Origin: Eleftheria terrae
Lineage (GTDB): Bacteria > Pseudomonadota > Gammaproteobacteria > Burkholderiales > Burkholderiaceae_C
Assembly (NCBI RefSeq): GCF_030419005.1
Contig: NZ_CP106951.1
Coordinates: 3,224,001 to 3,288,000, forward strand
DNA: 64,000 bases
Reading direction: 5' to 3'
The notes beneath the pieces were generated by a model, which was not told the origin of the DNA, did not search any database, and worked only from the letters and a program-made list of their open reading frames with translations. Each line of letters begins with the position of its first letter. Position 1 is the first letter of the stretch. The translations under genes were made by a program, and so were the position numbers. Positions 18,176 to 27,921 of this stretch are shown one piece after another.

Positions 18176-19966
18176 ATGCATCTGCTGCATCCCCAGATCG
18201 CGCCGTGGCGGCGCAAGACCGAACACGGCCTCAGCGTCATGCTGCTGGTGCGCGAGGCCCGGCCGCTGCGGGCCTGGTTGCGCCTGCTGCCCGACAACGA
18301 GGAGGAACTGATCGAGATGGCGCCGGCCGGCGAACGGCACGGCCACCTCTGCTACCAGGCCGAGCTGCCGTGGGACGGCGGCAACCCCGCCACGCTGTAC
18401 AGCTTCAAGCTGCAGTTCGATGGCGGCCAGGCCTGGCTGGCCGCCGACGGGCCGCACCGGCACGTGCCGCCCGAAGCGGTGCACTTTCGCGCGCTGCCCG
18501 GCGACGAGCCGCCCGACTGGCTGGCCCGCCAGGTGTTCTACCAGGTGTTCCCGGACCGCTTCTGCCGCGGCCAGCCGGGCCCGCTGCAGCGCGACGAGCT
18601 GCACCCCCAGGCGCGCGACCAGGCGCTGATCCGGCACTGGAACGAACCGGTGCCGCTGCACCGGCCGACCGACACCTTCTATGGCGGCGACCTGCCCGGC
18701 GTGATCCAGCAGCTCGACTACCTGCAGCATGAACTGGGCGTGACGGCCCTCTACCTCAACCCCGTCTTCAGCTCGCCAAGCAACCATCGCTACGACACCA
18801 GCGACTACCACCAGGTCGACCCCGCGCTGGGCGGGGACGCGGCGCTGCAGGCCCTGTGCGAGGCCCTGCGCGAGCGGGGCATGCGCCTGGTGCTCGACGC
18901 CGTCATCAACCACACCGGCAACCACCATCCCTGGTACACCGACCCGGCGGCCGAGACCCGTGCCTGGTATGCCTTCGACGACGCCGGGAGGGTGCGCGGC
19001 TGGAAAGGCTACGACAGCCTGCCGGTGCTCGACTATGCGCAGCCCGCCGTGCGCCGCGCGATGTACGAGGCGCCCGGCTCGGTGCTGCAGCGCTGGATGG
19101 AGCCGCCCTATGCCATCGATGGCTGGCGGCTGGATGCCATCCACATGCTGGGCGAAGGCGCCGGCTCGCGCCACAACGACCGCCTGATGCGCGAGATCCG
19201 CCGGGCGGTGAAGCAGCACAGGCCCGACGCCTGCCTGCTGGGCGAGCACTTCTTCGAGGCCACCCGCTGGCTGCAGGGCGACCAGGAAGACGGCGCCATG
19301 AACTACTACGGCTTTGCCCATCCGGTGCGGGCCTGGCTGGCCGGACTGGACGGCAACGGGCACCCCATCGCGCTGTCCACGCCGGACTTCGAGCGCTGGC
19401 TCACGCGGGCGCGCACCGCCCTGCCCTTTGCCCAGCAGCTGGCCCAGCTCAACCTGCTGGGCAGCCATGACACTGCGCGCCTGCTGACCCTGCTCGACGG
19501 TGACGTGGAAGCCATGCAACTCGCGCTGACGCTGTTGATGACCTATCCCGGGGTGCCCTGCCTGTACTACGGCGACGAGATCGGCCTGCAGGGCGGGCCC
19601 GACCCGGACTGCCGGCGCTGCTTCGACTGGCGTCGCCCGCACTGGAACCACCGGCTGTTCGAGCACAGCCGCGAGCTGGTCCGGCTGCGCCGCAGCCGCC
19701 CCGAGCTGAGCCAGGGCGAGATGCTGACCCTGGCCTGCAGTGGCGAGGTGTACGCCTACGTGCGCTACGACGCCGAGGCCGCGACGCTGGTGGCGGTGAA
19801 CCGGGGCGAGGCCTGTGGCGTCACGCTGGACCTGACCGCGCTGCCGCTGCCACCGTGTCGCTGGCAGCCCGCCCAGGGCGCCACCGCCGTGGCGCCGGCG
19901 GGGCAGCAGCTGCGGCTGGAACTGCCGCGGCGTGGCGCCGCCGTGCTGTGCTCCCAGCCGGGGTGA
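18176..19966 (+). CDS. malZ: Maltodextrin glucosidase MalZ (GH13)
   Basis: This cytoplasmic glycoside hydrolase of 596 residues (E. coli MalZ 605) releases glucose from maltodextrins. An N-terminal beta-sandwich (about 1-110) precedes the GH13 barrel, which begins at QVFYQVFPDRF. Catalytic blocks are complete: DAVINHTGN, nucleophile Asp320 in GWRLDAIHM, acid/base Glu357 in LGEHFFE, and transition-state Asp432 in LGSHDTARLL. The C-terminal beta domain holds VAVNRGEACGV, also typical of MalZ. ATG at 18176 has AGGAG 6 bases upstream. It ends 7 bases from the convergent alkC-like gene, with no terminator between them. Confidence 0.93.
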   Translation: MHLLHPQIAPWRRKTEHGLSVMLLVREARPLRAWLRLLPDNEEELIEMAPAGERHGHLCYQAELPWDGGNPATLYSFKLQFDGGQAWLAADGPHRHVPPEAVHFRALPGDEPPDWLARQVFYQVFPDRFCRGQPGPLQRDELHPQARDQALIRHWNEPVPLHRPTDTFYGGDLPGVIQQLDYLQHELGVTALYLNPVFSSPSNHRYDTSDYHQVDPALGGDAALQALCEALRERGMRLVLDAVINHTGNHHPWYTDPAAETRAWYAFDDAGRVRGWKGYDSLPVLDYAQPAVRRAMYEAPGSVLQRWMEPPYAIDGWRLDAIHMLGEGAGSRHNDRLMREIRRAVKQHRPDACLLGEHFFEATRWLQGDQEDGAMNYYGFAHPVRAWLAGLDGNGHPIALSTPDFERWLTRARTALPFAQQLAQLNLLGSHDTARLLTLLDGDVEAMQLALTLLMTYPGVPCLYYGDEIGLQGGPDPDCRRCFDWRRPHWNHRLFEHSRELVRLRRSRPELSQGEMLTLACSGEVYAYVRYDAEAATLVAVNRGEACGVTLDLTALPLPPCRWQPAQGATAVAPAGQQLRLELPRRGAAVLCSQPG

Positions 19967-19973
19967 GGCAGCC

Positions 19974-21104
19974 TCAGACCAGTTCGAACTCGGCACTGCC
20001 GAGGCAGCGACCGTTGACCAGCACCTCGATGCGGTGGCTGCCCGGGTAGAGCTTGCGGGTGCTGCGCACCGTGAAGTCGCGCCGCCACCCGAAGGACTCG
20101 GCGACGCCCGGCTTGAGCTCGCGCACCTCGCCCTTGAAGACCTTGCGGCGTGGCGCGCCGCGCGCGGCCTGGTAGTGCACCGCATAGTCCACGCAGGCCG
20201 CCAGCGGCTGCGGGCCCGGGTGCCGCAGCTCGAAGCACAGGGCCAGCGTCTGGCCGATGTGCAGCTGCTTGCGGTCCAGGGTCAGTCCGGCCAGCGTCAC
20301 GGCATGCTCCGAGGCATAGCCAAGCAGCGCGAGCGCCTGTGGATGGCCCTGCTTGACGAGGGTGCGCAGGCCGCGCTCGACGGTGCGCCGTGCCTGCGGG
20401 CCGGCACTTGCCAGCCAGCGCCCGGCCGCTGCCACGGCCAGCGCGGGGTCGAGCCGGCTGATGTCGTTGAGGTGGTTGGCTGCCGAGCGGCGCACGATCT
20501 CCTGCTCGTCGCCGGCCAGCCGGTCGATCACGGCCAGCCCCCGGGACGGGTCCTCCACCAGCGCCGCCACCCGGCGGCCCCAGGGCAGCAGGGGCCGGGA
20601 GCCTTCGCTGGCCAGGCGCCGCACCCGCCATTCGGGATGCCCGCACCAGCGGTGCAGACGCTCGAAGGTGGCCTGCGGCTCGTGCTCGAGGAAGGGCCGG
20701 ATGGCGAACTCGCCCGTGAAGTGGCAGGTCATGCGCTCCAGCGCGTCGAGCGAGGCAGCGACATCGTCCAGCCCGGCCTCGGCCACGAACTGCAGGTGCG
20801 GCGCATGGCGGAAGGCGGCCATGCCCTCGACCACCGGCGGCCCCTGGCGTGCCGGCCCCATCGCACGCAGCAGCACGTCCAGCGCCTGCCGGTAGTCGCT
20901 CGGCAGACAGGCCACCATGGCGTGGGCCACCCGTGCCACCCGCTCCATCAGGGTCAGGCGGTCAAAGCCGTCGAGGCAGGCAGCCACGAAGGCCGCCCGG
21001 TCGAAGGGCGGATGCGCAGCGAGCAGGCCGGCGGCGATCCACCGCACGGTGTCGGCGCTGAAGCCGTCTTTCAGGGCAGGCAGGGTGTCGGTGGGCAGGC
21101 TCAT
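19974..21104 (-). CDS. alkC: AlkC-type DNA alkylation-repair protein (HEAT-like repeats plus Ig-like domain)
   Basis: This 376-residue protein belongs to the HEAT-like-repeat DNA glycosylases, which excise N3- or N7-alkylated bases without base flipping. Repeats fill residues about 1-260 and include HPEWRVRRLASEG and the family-typical RRSAANHLNDISR. The last 110 residues form an immunoglobulin-like beta domain (ending HRIEVLVNGRCLGSAEFELV), the feature that separates AlkC from AlkD. The ATG at 21104 fits the family N-terminus. It is divergent from rsmE across 109 bases. No adaptive-response regulator is nearby. Confidence 0.85.
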   Translation of the reverse strand: MSLPTDTLPALKDGFSADTVRWIAAGLLAAHPPFDRAAFVAACLDGFDRLTLMERVARVAHAMVACLPSDYRQALDVLLRAMGPARQGPPVVEGMAAFRHAPHLQFVAEAGLDDVAASLDALERMTCHFTGEFAIRPFLEHEPQATFERLHRWCGHPEWRVRRLASEGSRPLLPWGRRVAALVEDPSRGLAVIDRLAGDEQEIVRRSAANHLNDISRLDPALAVAAAGRWLASAGPQARRTVERGLRTLVKQGHPQALALLGYASEHAVTLAGLTLDRKQLHIGQTLALCFELRHPGPQPLAACVDYAVHYQAARGAPRRKVFKGEVRELKPGVAESFGWRRDFTVRSTRKLYPGSHRIEVLVNGRCLGSAEFELV

Positions 21105-21213
21105 GGGGCGTCGGCGGCGGAAGTCGGACACGGCAGGGCCACAGCCTAGCCCGCGCCCCTGACAGCCGCCGTCAGGAGCGCCGAGCGGCGCCGGCTGGTG
21201 CACACTGCGCGGC

Positions 21214-21945
21214 ATGACCACTCGATCCTCGCCCCGCCTCTACACCCCCATGCCCCTGCTTGCCGGCGCCACGCTGGCCCTGCCGCCCGGCCCCGCCCGC
21301 CATGTGCAGGTGCTGCGCCTGCAGCCGGGTGACGCGGTGACCCTGTTCAACGGTGATGGCGGCGAATGGAGCGCCCGCGTCGCGCGCATGGGCCGCAGCG
21401 AGGTGGAGGTGAGCGTCGACGCCCATCATCCCGGCGACCGGGAACTGCCGTGCACGGTGACGCTCGCCGTCGGCATGCCGGCCAACGACCGGATGGACTG
21501 GCTGGTCGAGAAAGCCACCGAGCTGGGCGCGGCGGAGATCCAGCCGCTGGTGTGCGAGCGTTCGGTGCTGCGCCTGTCCGGCGAGCGGGCGGACAAGAAG
21601 GTGGCGCACTGGCAGGGCGTGGCCATTGCCGCCAGCGAACAGAGCGGCCGCACCCGGGTGCCGGTGATCGCCCCGGTGCGCGCGCTGCGCGACTGGTGCG
21701 CTGGCCTGCCGCCAGCCGCCGGACTGCGCGCGGTGCTGAGCCTGCAGGACGCCCGCCCGCTCGCGGCCTTGCCGGTGCCGGACGGCCCCCTGCTGTTTCT
21801 GAGCGGCCCGGAAGGCGGCCTGGCGCCCGGCGAGGAGCAGGCCGCCCGCGATGCCGGCCTGCTGCCGGTCAGCCTCGGCCCGCGCACCTTGCGCTCCGAG
21901 ACCGCGCCGCTGGCCGCCCTCGCCTTCCTGGGGCTGCGTGGCTGA
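21214..21945 (+). CDS. rsmE: 16S rRNA (uracil1498-N3)-methyltransferase RsmE
   Basis: RsmE is a SPOUT-class enzyme that methylates U1498 in the decoding region of 16S rRNA. The 243-residue protein has an N-terminal PUA-like RNA-binding domain (about 1-75) and a knotted SAM-binding domain. The key blocks are DWLVEKATELGAAEIQPLVC, GPEGGLAPGEE and LGPRTLRSETAPLAAL. The size matches the family (E. coli 243). The ATG has no ribosome site; CACACT 7 bases before it may be a -10 box, so the message may be leaderless. Confidence 0.96.
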   Translation: MTTRSSPRLYTPMPLLAGATLALPPGPARHVQVLRLQPGDAVTLFNGDGGEWSARVARMGRSEVEVSVDAHHPGDRELPCTVTLAVGMPANDRMDWLVEKATELGAAEIQPLVCERSVLRLSGERADKKVAHWQGVAIAASEQSGRTRVPVIAPVRALRDWCAGLPPAAGLRAVLSLQDARPLAALPVPDGPLLFLSGPEGGLAPGEEQAARDAGLLPVSLGPRTLRSETAPLAALAFLGLRG

Positions 21946-21954
21946 GCACTGCGC

Positions 21955-21983
21955 CTGACGACTTCGCTGCAGCTCGCTATACT
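21955..21983 (+). promoter_or_regulatory. Sigma-70 promoter of the cystine-type binding-protein gene
   Basis: CTGACG (21955-21960) and TATACT (21978-21983) are separated by exactly 17 bases: 4 of 6 and 5 of 6 consensus positions. It lies just after rsmE, and transcripts would begin about 36 bases before the binding-protein ATG. Confidence 0.65.
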
Positions 21984-22025
21984 CGATACTCCATATCAAT
22001 CACCTTCTTAATGCTCCGGAGGAAT

Positions 22026-22820
22026 ATGAAACTGATCAAAGCATGCTTGGCGGTGGCCGGTCTTTCGCTGGGGCTGATGGCCGGCTCCGCCTCCGCAGCG
22101 GATCTGCTCGACGAGGTGAAGCAGCGTGGCAGCCTGCGGGTGGCGCTGGAAGGGACCTACCCGCCGTTCAACTACCGCGACGAGCAGGGCCGGCTCACCG
22201 GCTTCGACGTGGAGATCGCCGAGGCCATCGCCGCCAAGCTGGGCGTCAAGCCGCAGTTCACCACCACCGAGTGGAGCGGCATCCTGGCCGGGCTGCAGGC
22301 CGGCAAGTACGACGTCATCGTCAACCAGGTGGCCGCGACCGACGCTCGCCGCAAGACCTTCGACTTCAGCGAGCCCTACGTGGTGTCCAGCCCGCAGCTC
22401 ATCGTGCGCGCCAACGAGACCCGCTCCATCCAGGGCGTGGCCGACCTCAAGGGCAAGAAGATCGGCGTCGGTCAGGGCAGCAACTACGCCGAGCTGGCCC
22501 GCTCCATCGAGGGGGCGGAGGTCAAGGTCTATCCCGGCGCGCCGGAATACCTGCAGGACCTGGCCACCGGCCGCATCGACGTGGCGCTCAACGACAGCCT
22601 GCTGATTCCCTACCTCGCGCAGAAGACGCGCCTGCCGGTCAAGGCCGGCGCGCCGCTGGGCAAGGTCGAGAGCAACGCCATCCCCTTCCGCAAGGGCAGC
22701 CCGGCCTTCAAGCAGGCCATCGACAAGGCGCTGGAAGACCTGAAGGCCGACGGCAGCTTCGCGAAGATCTCCACCAAGTGGTTCGGCCGCGACGTCAGCA
22801 AGCCGCCAGTCGCACAATAA
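22026..22820 (+). CDS. Amino-acid (cystine-type) ABC transporter substrate-binding protein
   Basis: This 264-residue periplasmic protein of the SBP family 3 has a signal peptide (LAVAGLSLGLMAGSASAAD). Conserved parts are LRVALEGTYPPFNY, FDVEIAEAIAAKLG and the hinge region FSEPYVVSS. The overall sequence is closest to FliY/TcyJ-type cystine or polar amino-acid binders; the exact ligand is inferred. GGAGG lies just upstream of the ATG at 22026. The permease follows after 128 bases containing a 7-bp hairpin (22904-22924). No ATPase gene follows, so the transporter is incomplete at this locus. Confidence 0.9.
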   Translation: MKLIKACLAVAGLSLGLMAGSASAADLLDEVKQRGSLRVALEGTYPPFNYRDEQGRLTGFDVEIAEAIAAKLGVKPQFTTTEWSGILAGLQAGKYDVIVNQVAATDARRKTFDFSEPYVVSSPQLIVRANETRSIQGVADLKGKKIGVGQGSNYAELARSIEGAEVKVYPGAPEYLQDLATGRIDVALNDSLLIPYLAQKTRLPVKAGAPLGKVESNAIPFRKGSPAFKQAIDKALEDLKADGSFAKISTKWFGRDVSKPPVAQ

Positions 22821-22903
22821 GCGCCGCGGGAGCCGGCCCCGCCGTGCGGCGGCTGGCCCGCCGGCGGCGCGGTCGCCGGCCCCGCTCCAGCGCCTGACCT
22901 GTT

Positions 22904-22924
22904 CCGCCCCGCTTCGAGGGGCGG
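22904..22924 (+). other. Intercistronic hairpin between binding-protein and permease genes
   Basis: CCGCCCC (22904-22910) pairs with GGGGCGG (22918-22924) around GCTTCGA. Such hairpins often protect the upstream message so that the binding protein outnumbers the permease; that role is inferred here. Confidence 0.5.
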
Positions 22925-22948
22925 TGTCGTTTCCGAAAGCCCTCGACG

Positions 22949-23602
22949 ATGGATCTCGCCTCGCTGTTCGAACTGGCCGCACCGGTGATGCTGCGGGCCA
23001 CCGGCTACACCCTGGTTTTCGCCGTACTGTCGATGGTGCTCGGCCTGGCGCTCGGCGCACTGGTGGCGTTGCTGCGGGTGCTGGAAGTGCCGCTGCTGAA
23101 GCAGGCGGCGGCGGTCTATGTCAGCGCGATGCGGGGCACGCCGCTGCTGGTGCAGGTCTTCATCATCTACTACGGCCTGCCGAGCATCGGCATCGAGTTC
23201 TCGCCGCTGGCGGCCGGCGTGCTGGCGCTCACGCTGAACGTGGCAGCCTACCTGTCGGAGAGCCTGCGCGGTGCCGTGCTGGGGGTGAGCAGCGGGCAGT
23301 GGATGGCCGGCACCAGCCTGGGCCTCAGCCACCTGCAGGTGCTGCGCCACATCGTCGCGCCGCAGGCGCTGCGCACCGCGGTGCCGAGCCTCAGCAACAG
23401 CCTGATCAGCCTGATCAAGGACACCTCGCTGGTGTCGGTGATCGCGGTGACCGAGCTGATGCTGGCCACCAAGGAGCTGATCTCCACCACCTTCCAGCCC
23501 TTCCCGCTCTACCTGGCGGCGGCGGGCGTCTACTGGGTACTGAGCCTGTGCTTCGAGCGCGTGCAGCGGCTGCTGGAGAAGCGGCTCGCCTTCCCTCACT
23601 GA
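22949..23602 (+). CDS. Amino-acid (cystine-type) ABC transporter permease
   Basis: This 217-residue inner-membrane protein of the HisM/GlnP family has about five hydrophobic segments. The cytoplasmic EAA loop that contacts the ATPase reads GTSLGLSHLQVLRHIVAPQA. It resembles YecS/TcyL and partners the binding protein upstream. The next gene on this strand is pdxY, so the ATP-hydrolysing subunit must be encoded elsewhere or shared. The ATG is supported by conserved family length, though the upstream ribosome site is weak. Confidence 0.92.
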   Translation: MDLASLFELAAPVMLRATGYTLVFAVLSMVLGLALGALVALLRVLEVPLLKQAAAVYVSAMRGTPLLVQVFIIYYGLPSIGIEFSPLAAGVLALTLNVAAYLSESLRGAVLGVSSGQWMAGTSLGLSHLQVLRHIVAPQALRTAVPSLSNSLISLIKDTSLVSVIAVTELMLATKELISTTFQPFPLYLAAAGVYWVLSLCFERVQRLLEKRLAFPH

Positions 23603-23651
23603 GAGCCGGCCGGGCCAGGCAGGCCGCGGCAAAGCGCCGCAAAATGGGGGC

Positions 23652-24548
<897 letters not shown>

Positions 24549-24567
24549 CAAGCCGCCCCCGCAGGCC

Positions 24568-26028
24568 TCAGGGCAGCGCCGCGACCACCTGCGCCACCGC
24601 GGCAGTCAGCCGCTTGGCATAGGGCACGTGCAGGAATTCGTTGGGCCCGTGGGCATTGCTCTTCGGGCCCAGCACGCCGCACACCATCATCTGCGCCTGC
24701 GGGAAGCCGGCCTGCAGCATGCTCATCAGCGGGATCGTGCCGCCCTGCCCGATGAAGCCCACCGGCGCGCCGTAGTGTGTGCGCGAGGCGGCGTCCAGCG
24801 CCTGGTGCAGCCACGGCGCCAGCGTCGGCGCGTTCCAGCCGGTGGCACCGTGGTCGGCCTCGAAGGTCACCTTGGCCTGGTAGGGCGGGTCCAGCTCCAG
24901 CAGGCGCTTGAGCTCCTGCGTGGCCTCGGCGCCGTCCACCGGCGGCGGCAGCCGCAGCGACAGCTTGAAGGCCGAATACGGCCGCAGCACATTGCCGGCG
25001 TCCTTCAGGCCGGGGAAGCCTTCCGCGCCCGTCACGCTGAGGGTGGGGTGCCAGGTGCGCCGCAGCAGGGCCTCGGCCGGGTCGGTGGTGCTGGGCAGCA
25101 CGAACTGGCCGTCGGCACCGCAGGCCCAGGGGTAGCGCTTCCAGACCTCGTCGCCGAGGATCTGTGCCGCTGCACGGGCTTGCTCCACCCGATCGGCCGG
25201 GATCTCGCAATGGAAGCTGGCCGGCAGCAGGCGGCCGCTCTTGGCATCCTCCAGCCGGTCGAGCAGCTGGCGCAGGATGCGGAAGCTGGACGGCACCAGG
25301 CCGCTGGCATCGCCCGAGTGCACGCCCTCGGTCAGCACCTCGACCTTGAGCACGCCGCTGGCCATGCCGCGCAGCGAGGTGGTGAGCCACAGCTGGTCGT
25401 AGTTGCCGGCGCCGGAGTCGAGGCAGACCACCAGGCCCACGTCGCCCAGGCGGTCCTTCAGCACGTCGAGGTAGGCCGGCAGGTCGTAGGAGCCGCTTTC
25501 CTCGCAGGTTTCGATCACGCCCACCACCCGCGGGCGGCCCACGCCCTGGCGGTCCAGCGCCTGCAGTGCGGTGATGGAGGCGTAGATGGCATAGCCATCG
25601 TCCGCCCCGCCGCGGCCGTAGAGCTTGCCGTCCTCATACTTCGGCGTCCACGGCCCGAGGTCACTGCGCCAGCCGCTGAACTCGGGCTGCTTGTCGAGGT
25701 GGCCATACATCAGCACCGTCTTGCCGCTGCCGGAGCGGGTGGCCGGCACGTCGAAGAAGATCACCGGCGTGCGGCCCGGCAGGCGCACCACTTCGAGCTT
25801 GAAGCCCGCCAGGCGCTTGCCCTCGGCCCAGGCGGCGGCGCTGCGCACCACGGCATCGATGTAGCCGTTGCGGGCCCAGTCGGGATCGAAGCCGGGCGAC
25901 TTGGCCGGCACGCGGATGTAGTCGGTCAGGGCGGGAACGATCTCGCGGTCCCAGGTTTCGTCAACATGGGTCTGCAGCGCCGCCACATCGAGCGGCGGCG
26001 CGGAGGCAAAGCGGTCCGGGGCATTCAT
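24568..26028 (-). CDS. M20-family dizinc metallopeptidase
   Basis: This is a 486-residue cytoplasmic peptidase or dipeptidase of the M20 family. The metal and catalytic blocks are YGHLDKQPE (His, Asp), GRGGADDGYA (bridging Asp), ETCEESGS (catalytic and zinc-binding Glu pair) and LDSGAGN. The dimerisation lid domain occupies the middle (about 210-370). A late His block reads FIGQGGTIPLMSML followed by GPKSNAHGPNEFLHV. It fits dipeptidase-like M20 proteins (PepV/CNDP type) rather than amidohydrolases such as ArgE. The real substrate is unknown. The ATG at 26028 follows a weak AGGAGCC site. Confidence 0.92.
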   Translation of the reverse strand: MNAPDRFASAPPLDVAALQTHVDETWDREIVPALTDYIRVPAKSPGFDPDWARNGYIDAVVRSAAAWAEGKRLAGFKLEVVRLPGRTPVIFFDVPATRSGSGKTVLMYGHLDKQPEFSGWRSDLGPWTPKYEDGKLYGRGGADDGYAIYASITALQALDRQGVGRPRVVGVIETCEESGSYDLPAYLDVLKDRLGDVGLVVCLDSGAGNYDQLWLTTSLRGMASGVLKVEVLTEGVHSGDASGLVPSSFRILRQLLDRLEDAKSGRLLPASFHCEIPADRVEQARAAAQILGDEVWKRYPWACGADGQFVLPSTTDPAEALLRRTWHPTLSVTGAEGFPGLKDAGNVLRPYSAFKLSLRLPPPVDGAEATQELKRLLELDPPYQAKVTFEADHGATGWNAPTLAPWLHQALDAASRTHYGAPVGFIGQGGTIPLMSMLQAGFPQAQMMVCGVLGPKSNAHGPNEFLHVPYAKRLTAAVAQVVAALP

Positions 26029-26109
26029 GCAAGGCTCCTGGCGATGGATGAGGTGTAGCGGCCAGTGTAGGCCCGGCCGATGCCGCGTGTGGGCGGCATG
26101 GATGCGCGG

Positions 26110-26967
26110 TCAGCGGGGGCAGTGGCGGTCGAGCCAGGCATCCAGCACGGCGAACACCGCAGCGCGATCGGGCTCGTTGTACAGCTCGTGGTACATGTGG
26201 CCGAAGCAGTGCGACTCGACCACCGCCGCACTGGCGCGCTCGGCAAAGGCCGCGCTGCCGGCCGGGCTCACCAGCCGGTCGCTGCCGGCCCACATCAGCA
26301 GCGTCGGCACCTGCCATTGCGCGGCCCGCTCGCGCGTGTAGACGCCGGCATCGACCAGGAAGCGCACCAGCCGGGCCGTCACCCGGTCGTGCACCAGCGG
26401 GTCGTCGCGGTAGGCGCGCACCACGGCCGGGTCGTGCGAGATGTACTGCGCGTCCAGCCCGTTGCCCAGTGCGACGTTGCGCGCGACCGCATGGGCCGCG
26501 GCGAGCAGGGCCCGGTTGAAGGCGCTCAGTCCGGCATCGAGCGCCGGCGAGGACAGCACCAGGCCGTCCACCGGGCGCAGCGCATCGGCCACGAAGCGTG
26601 CCGCCACCAGCCCTCCCATGCTGTGGCCGAGCAGCAGCAGCGGGCCGTCGTGGCGGGCCCGCAGCCGGTCGATCACCGCGGCCAGGTCCTGCAGCAGGTC
26701 GTCCGGGCGCGCCAGGCCGCCGCGTGGCCCCTGCGACCGGCCATGGCCCCGATGGTCGTAGCTCTCCACCGAGAAGCCGGCCGCCCGCAGGTGCTGCCCG
26801 ACCTGCTCGTAGCGCCCGCTGTGCTCGCCCAGGCCGTGCACCAGCAGCACCGTGCCGCGCGGCCGTCCCGGCGGCGCGGGCCAGCTGCGCAGCGCGAGGC
26901 GGGTGCCGTCGGCCACGGTGAGCTCGGACAAGGTGCTGGCGGCGGAGGACGAGGGGACGGCGCTCAT
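26110..26967 (-). CDS. Monoglyceride-lipase-like alpha/beta hydrolase
   Basis: This 285-residue serine hydrolase has the nucleophile elbow GHSMGG (Ser116), the oxyanion-hole region LLVHGLGEHSGRY and YDHRGHGRSQGPRG. The Asp (WAGSDRLVSP) and His (CFGHMYHELYNE) of the triad are near the C-terminus. This combination is characteristic of the lysophospholipase/monoacylglycerol lipase group (PldB/YtpA). The ATG at 26967 starts the family's normal N-terminus, whereas the open frame extends upstream without similarity. Its start lies 43 bases downstream of the hydroxypyruvate-isomerase-like gene's stop, so they may be co-transcribed. Confidence 0.9.
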   Translation of the reverse strand: MSAVPSSSAASTLSELTVADGTRLALRSWPAPPGRPRGTVLLVHGLGEHSGRYEQVGQHLRAAGFSVESYDHRGHGRSQGPRGGLARPDDLLQDLAAVIDRLRARHDGPLLLLGHSMGGLVAARFVADALRPVDGLVLSSPALDAGLSAFNRALLAAAHAVARNVALGNGLDAQYISHDPAVVRAYRDDPLVHDRVTARLVRFLVDAGVYTRERAAQWQVPTLLMWAGSDRLVSPAGSAAFAERASAAVVESHCFGHMYHELYNEPDRAAVFAVLDAWLDRHCPR

Positions 26968-27010
26968 GGTCGGCGCAGTGTAAGGAGGCCGGACGGCGCG
27001 CACCACCGGG

Positions 27011-27805
27011 TCAGCCCCGAGGCCGCCAGCCCAGGCCGCGACGGGTGCCGCCCGGTTCGCTGCCGGCACGCGGCCGGTATTCGCAGCCGATCCAGCCGGC
27101 ATAGCCAAGCGCGTCGATCAGCTCGAACAGCCAGGGGTAGTGCAGTTCGCCGATGTCGGGCTCATGCCGGTCCGGCACGCCGGCGATCTGCAGGTGGGCC
27201 ACCCGGCCGCCCGGCAGCCAGCGCCGGAGCTGGGTCGAAATGTCGCCTTCCACGATCTGGCAGTGGTACAGGTCCATCTGGACCGACAGCGCCTGGGCGC
27301 CCACCAGCGCCACGATCTCGTGCGCATGGTCCTGCCGGTTGAGGAAATAGCCTGGCATGTCGCGCAGGTTGATCGGCTCGATGTTCAAACCGCAGCCCGC
27401 GCTCGCGGCCTGCCCGGCCGCCCAGGTGAGATTGGCCACATACAGGTCCTGCAACGCGGCGCGGTCGGCGCCTGGCGGCATGCGTCCCGCCATCACGTGC
27501 ACACGGGGGCAGGACAGGGCCGCCGCATAGTCGAGCGCCGCCTCGATGCTGCGCCGGAAGTCGTCCTGCCGCCCTGGCAGGCAGGCGAGGCCGCGCTCGC
27601 CCTGCTCCCAGTCGCCCGGCGGCGCATTGATCAGGACCTGCTGCAGCCCGTTGGCGGCCAGCCGCGAAGCGACCTCGGCCGCCGGATGGGCGTAGGGAAA
27701 CAGGCACTCGACCGCCTCGAAGCCGTCTTGTGCCGCGGCGGCAAAGCGGTCCAGGAAGGCATGCTCCGGGTAGAGCATCGAGAGGTTGGCGGCAAAGCGA
27801 GGCAT
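27011..27805 (-). CDS. hyi: Hydroxypyruvate isomerase / 2-oxo-tetronate isomerase-like protein
   Basis: This 264-residue TIM-barrel protein of the xylose-isomerase-like (AP endonuclease 2) superfamily matches Hyi/OtnI. It has [18 protein letters not shown] at the start, the catalytic Glu in [15 protein letters not shown], and the second Glu in IGCEYRPR. Hyi interconverts hydroxypyruvate and tartronate semialdehyde; OtnI acts on the four-carbon homologue. The two cannot be separated by eye, and none of the usual partner genes (gcl, glxR, otnC) are beside it. An ATG at 27805 is preferred over a TTG three codons upstream. Confidence 0.85.
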   Translation of the reverse strand: MPRFAANLSMLYPEHAFLDRFAAAAQDGFEAVECLFPYAHPAAEVASRLAANGLQQVLINAPPGDWEQGERGLACLPGRQDDFRRSIEAALDYAAALSCPRVHVMAGRMPPGADRAALQDLYVANLTWAAGQAASAGCGLNIEPINLRDMPGYFLNRQDHAHEIVALVGAQALSVQMDLYHCQIVEGDISTQLRRWLPGGRVAHLQIAGVPDRHEPDIGELHYPWLFELIDALGYAGWIGCEYRPRAGSEPGGTRRGLGWRPRG

Positions 27806-27860
27806 CGGCGGCAACCCGGGACACGGGTGAAACAGGGTGGCGGGCAGCCTACCTCAGTCG

Positions 27861-27880
27861 GCCCAGCGAAGCCCAGCGGA
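27861..27880 (+). repeat. Direct repeat just upstream of the sigma-54 promoter
   Basis: GCCCAGCGAA is followed directly by GCCCAGCGGA, two copies with a 10-base period, and then by the partly inverted GGGCTGG. It ends 15 bases before the -24 element. It could be an activator or IHF-type site, but there is no independent support. Confidence 0.35.
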
Positions 27881-27895
27881 GGGCTGGCGAAAAGT

Positions 27896-27911
27896 TGGCA
27901 CGGCGATTGCT
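27896..27911 (+). promoter_or_regulatory. Full-consensus sigma-54 (RpoN) promoter
   Basis: TGGCACG-GCGA-TTGCT matches the -24/-12 consensus TGGCACG-N4-TTGCW at every position, and the flanking bases also fit (AAAGT before, GCT after). The -12 C is base 27910, so transcripts should start near 27922. It points away from the hyi-like gene into a region with no open frame but several strong hairpins. It shares the 11 bases AGTTGGCACGG with the sigma-54 promoter of rtcB, so control by the neighbouring activator RtcR is a reasonable guess. Confidence 0.8.
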
Positions 27912-27921
27912 GCTATGTCCT

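Noticed and set aside
17400-18311. Open frame overlapping the TetR gene in another frame
   Set aside because: The TetR frame has a clear DNA-binding domain; the other is a compositional shadow.
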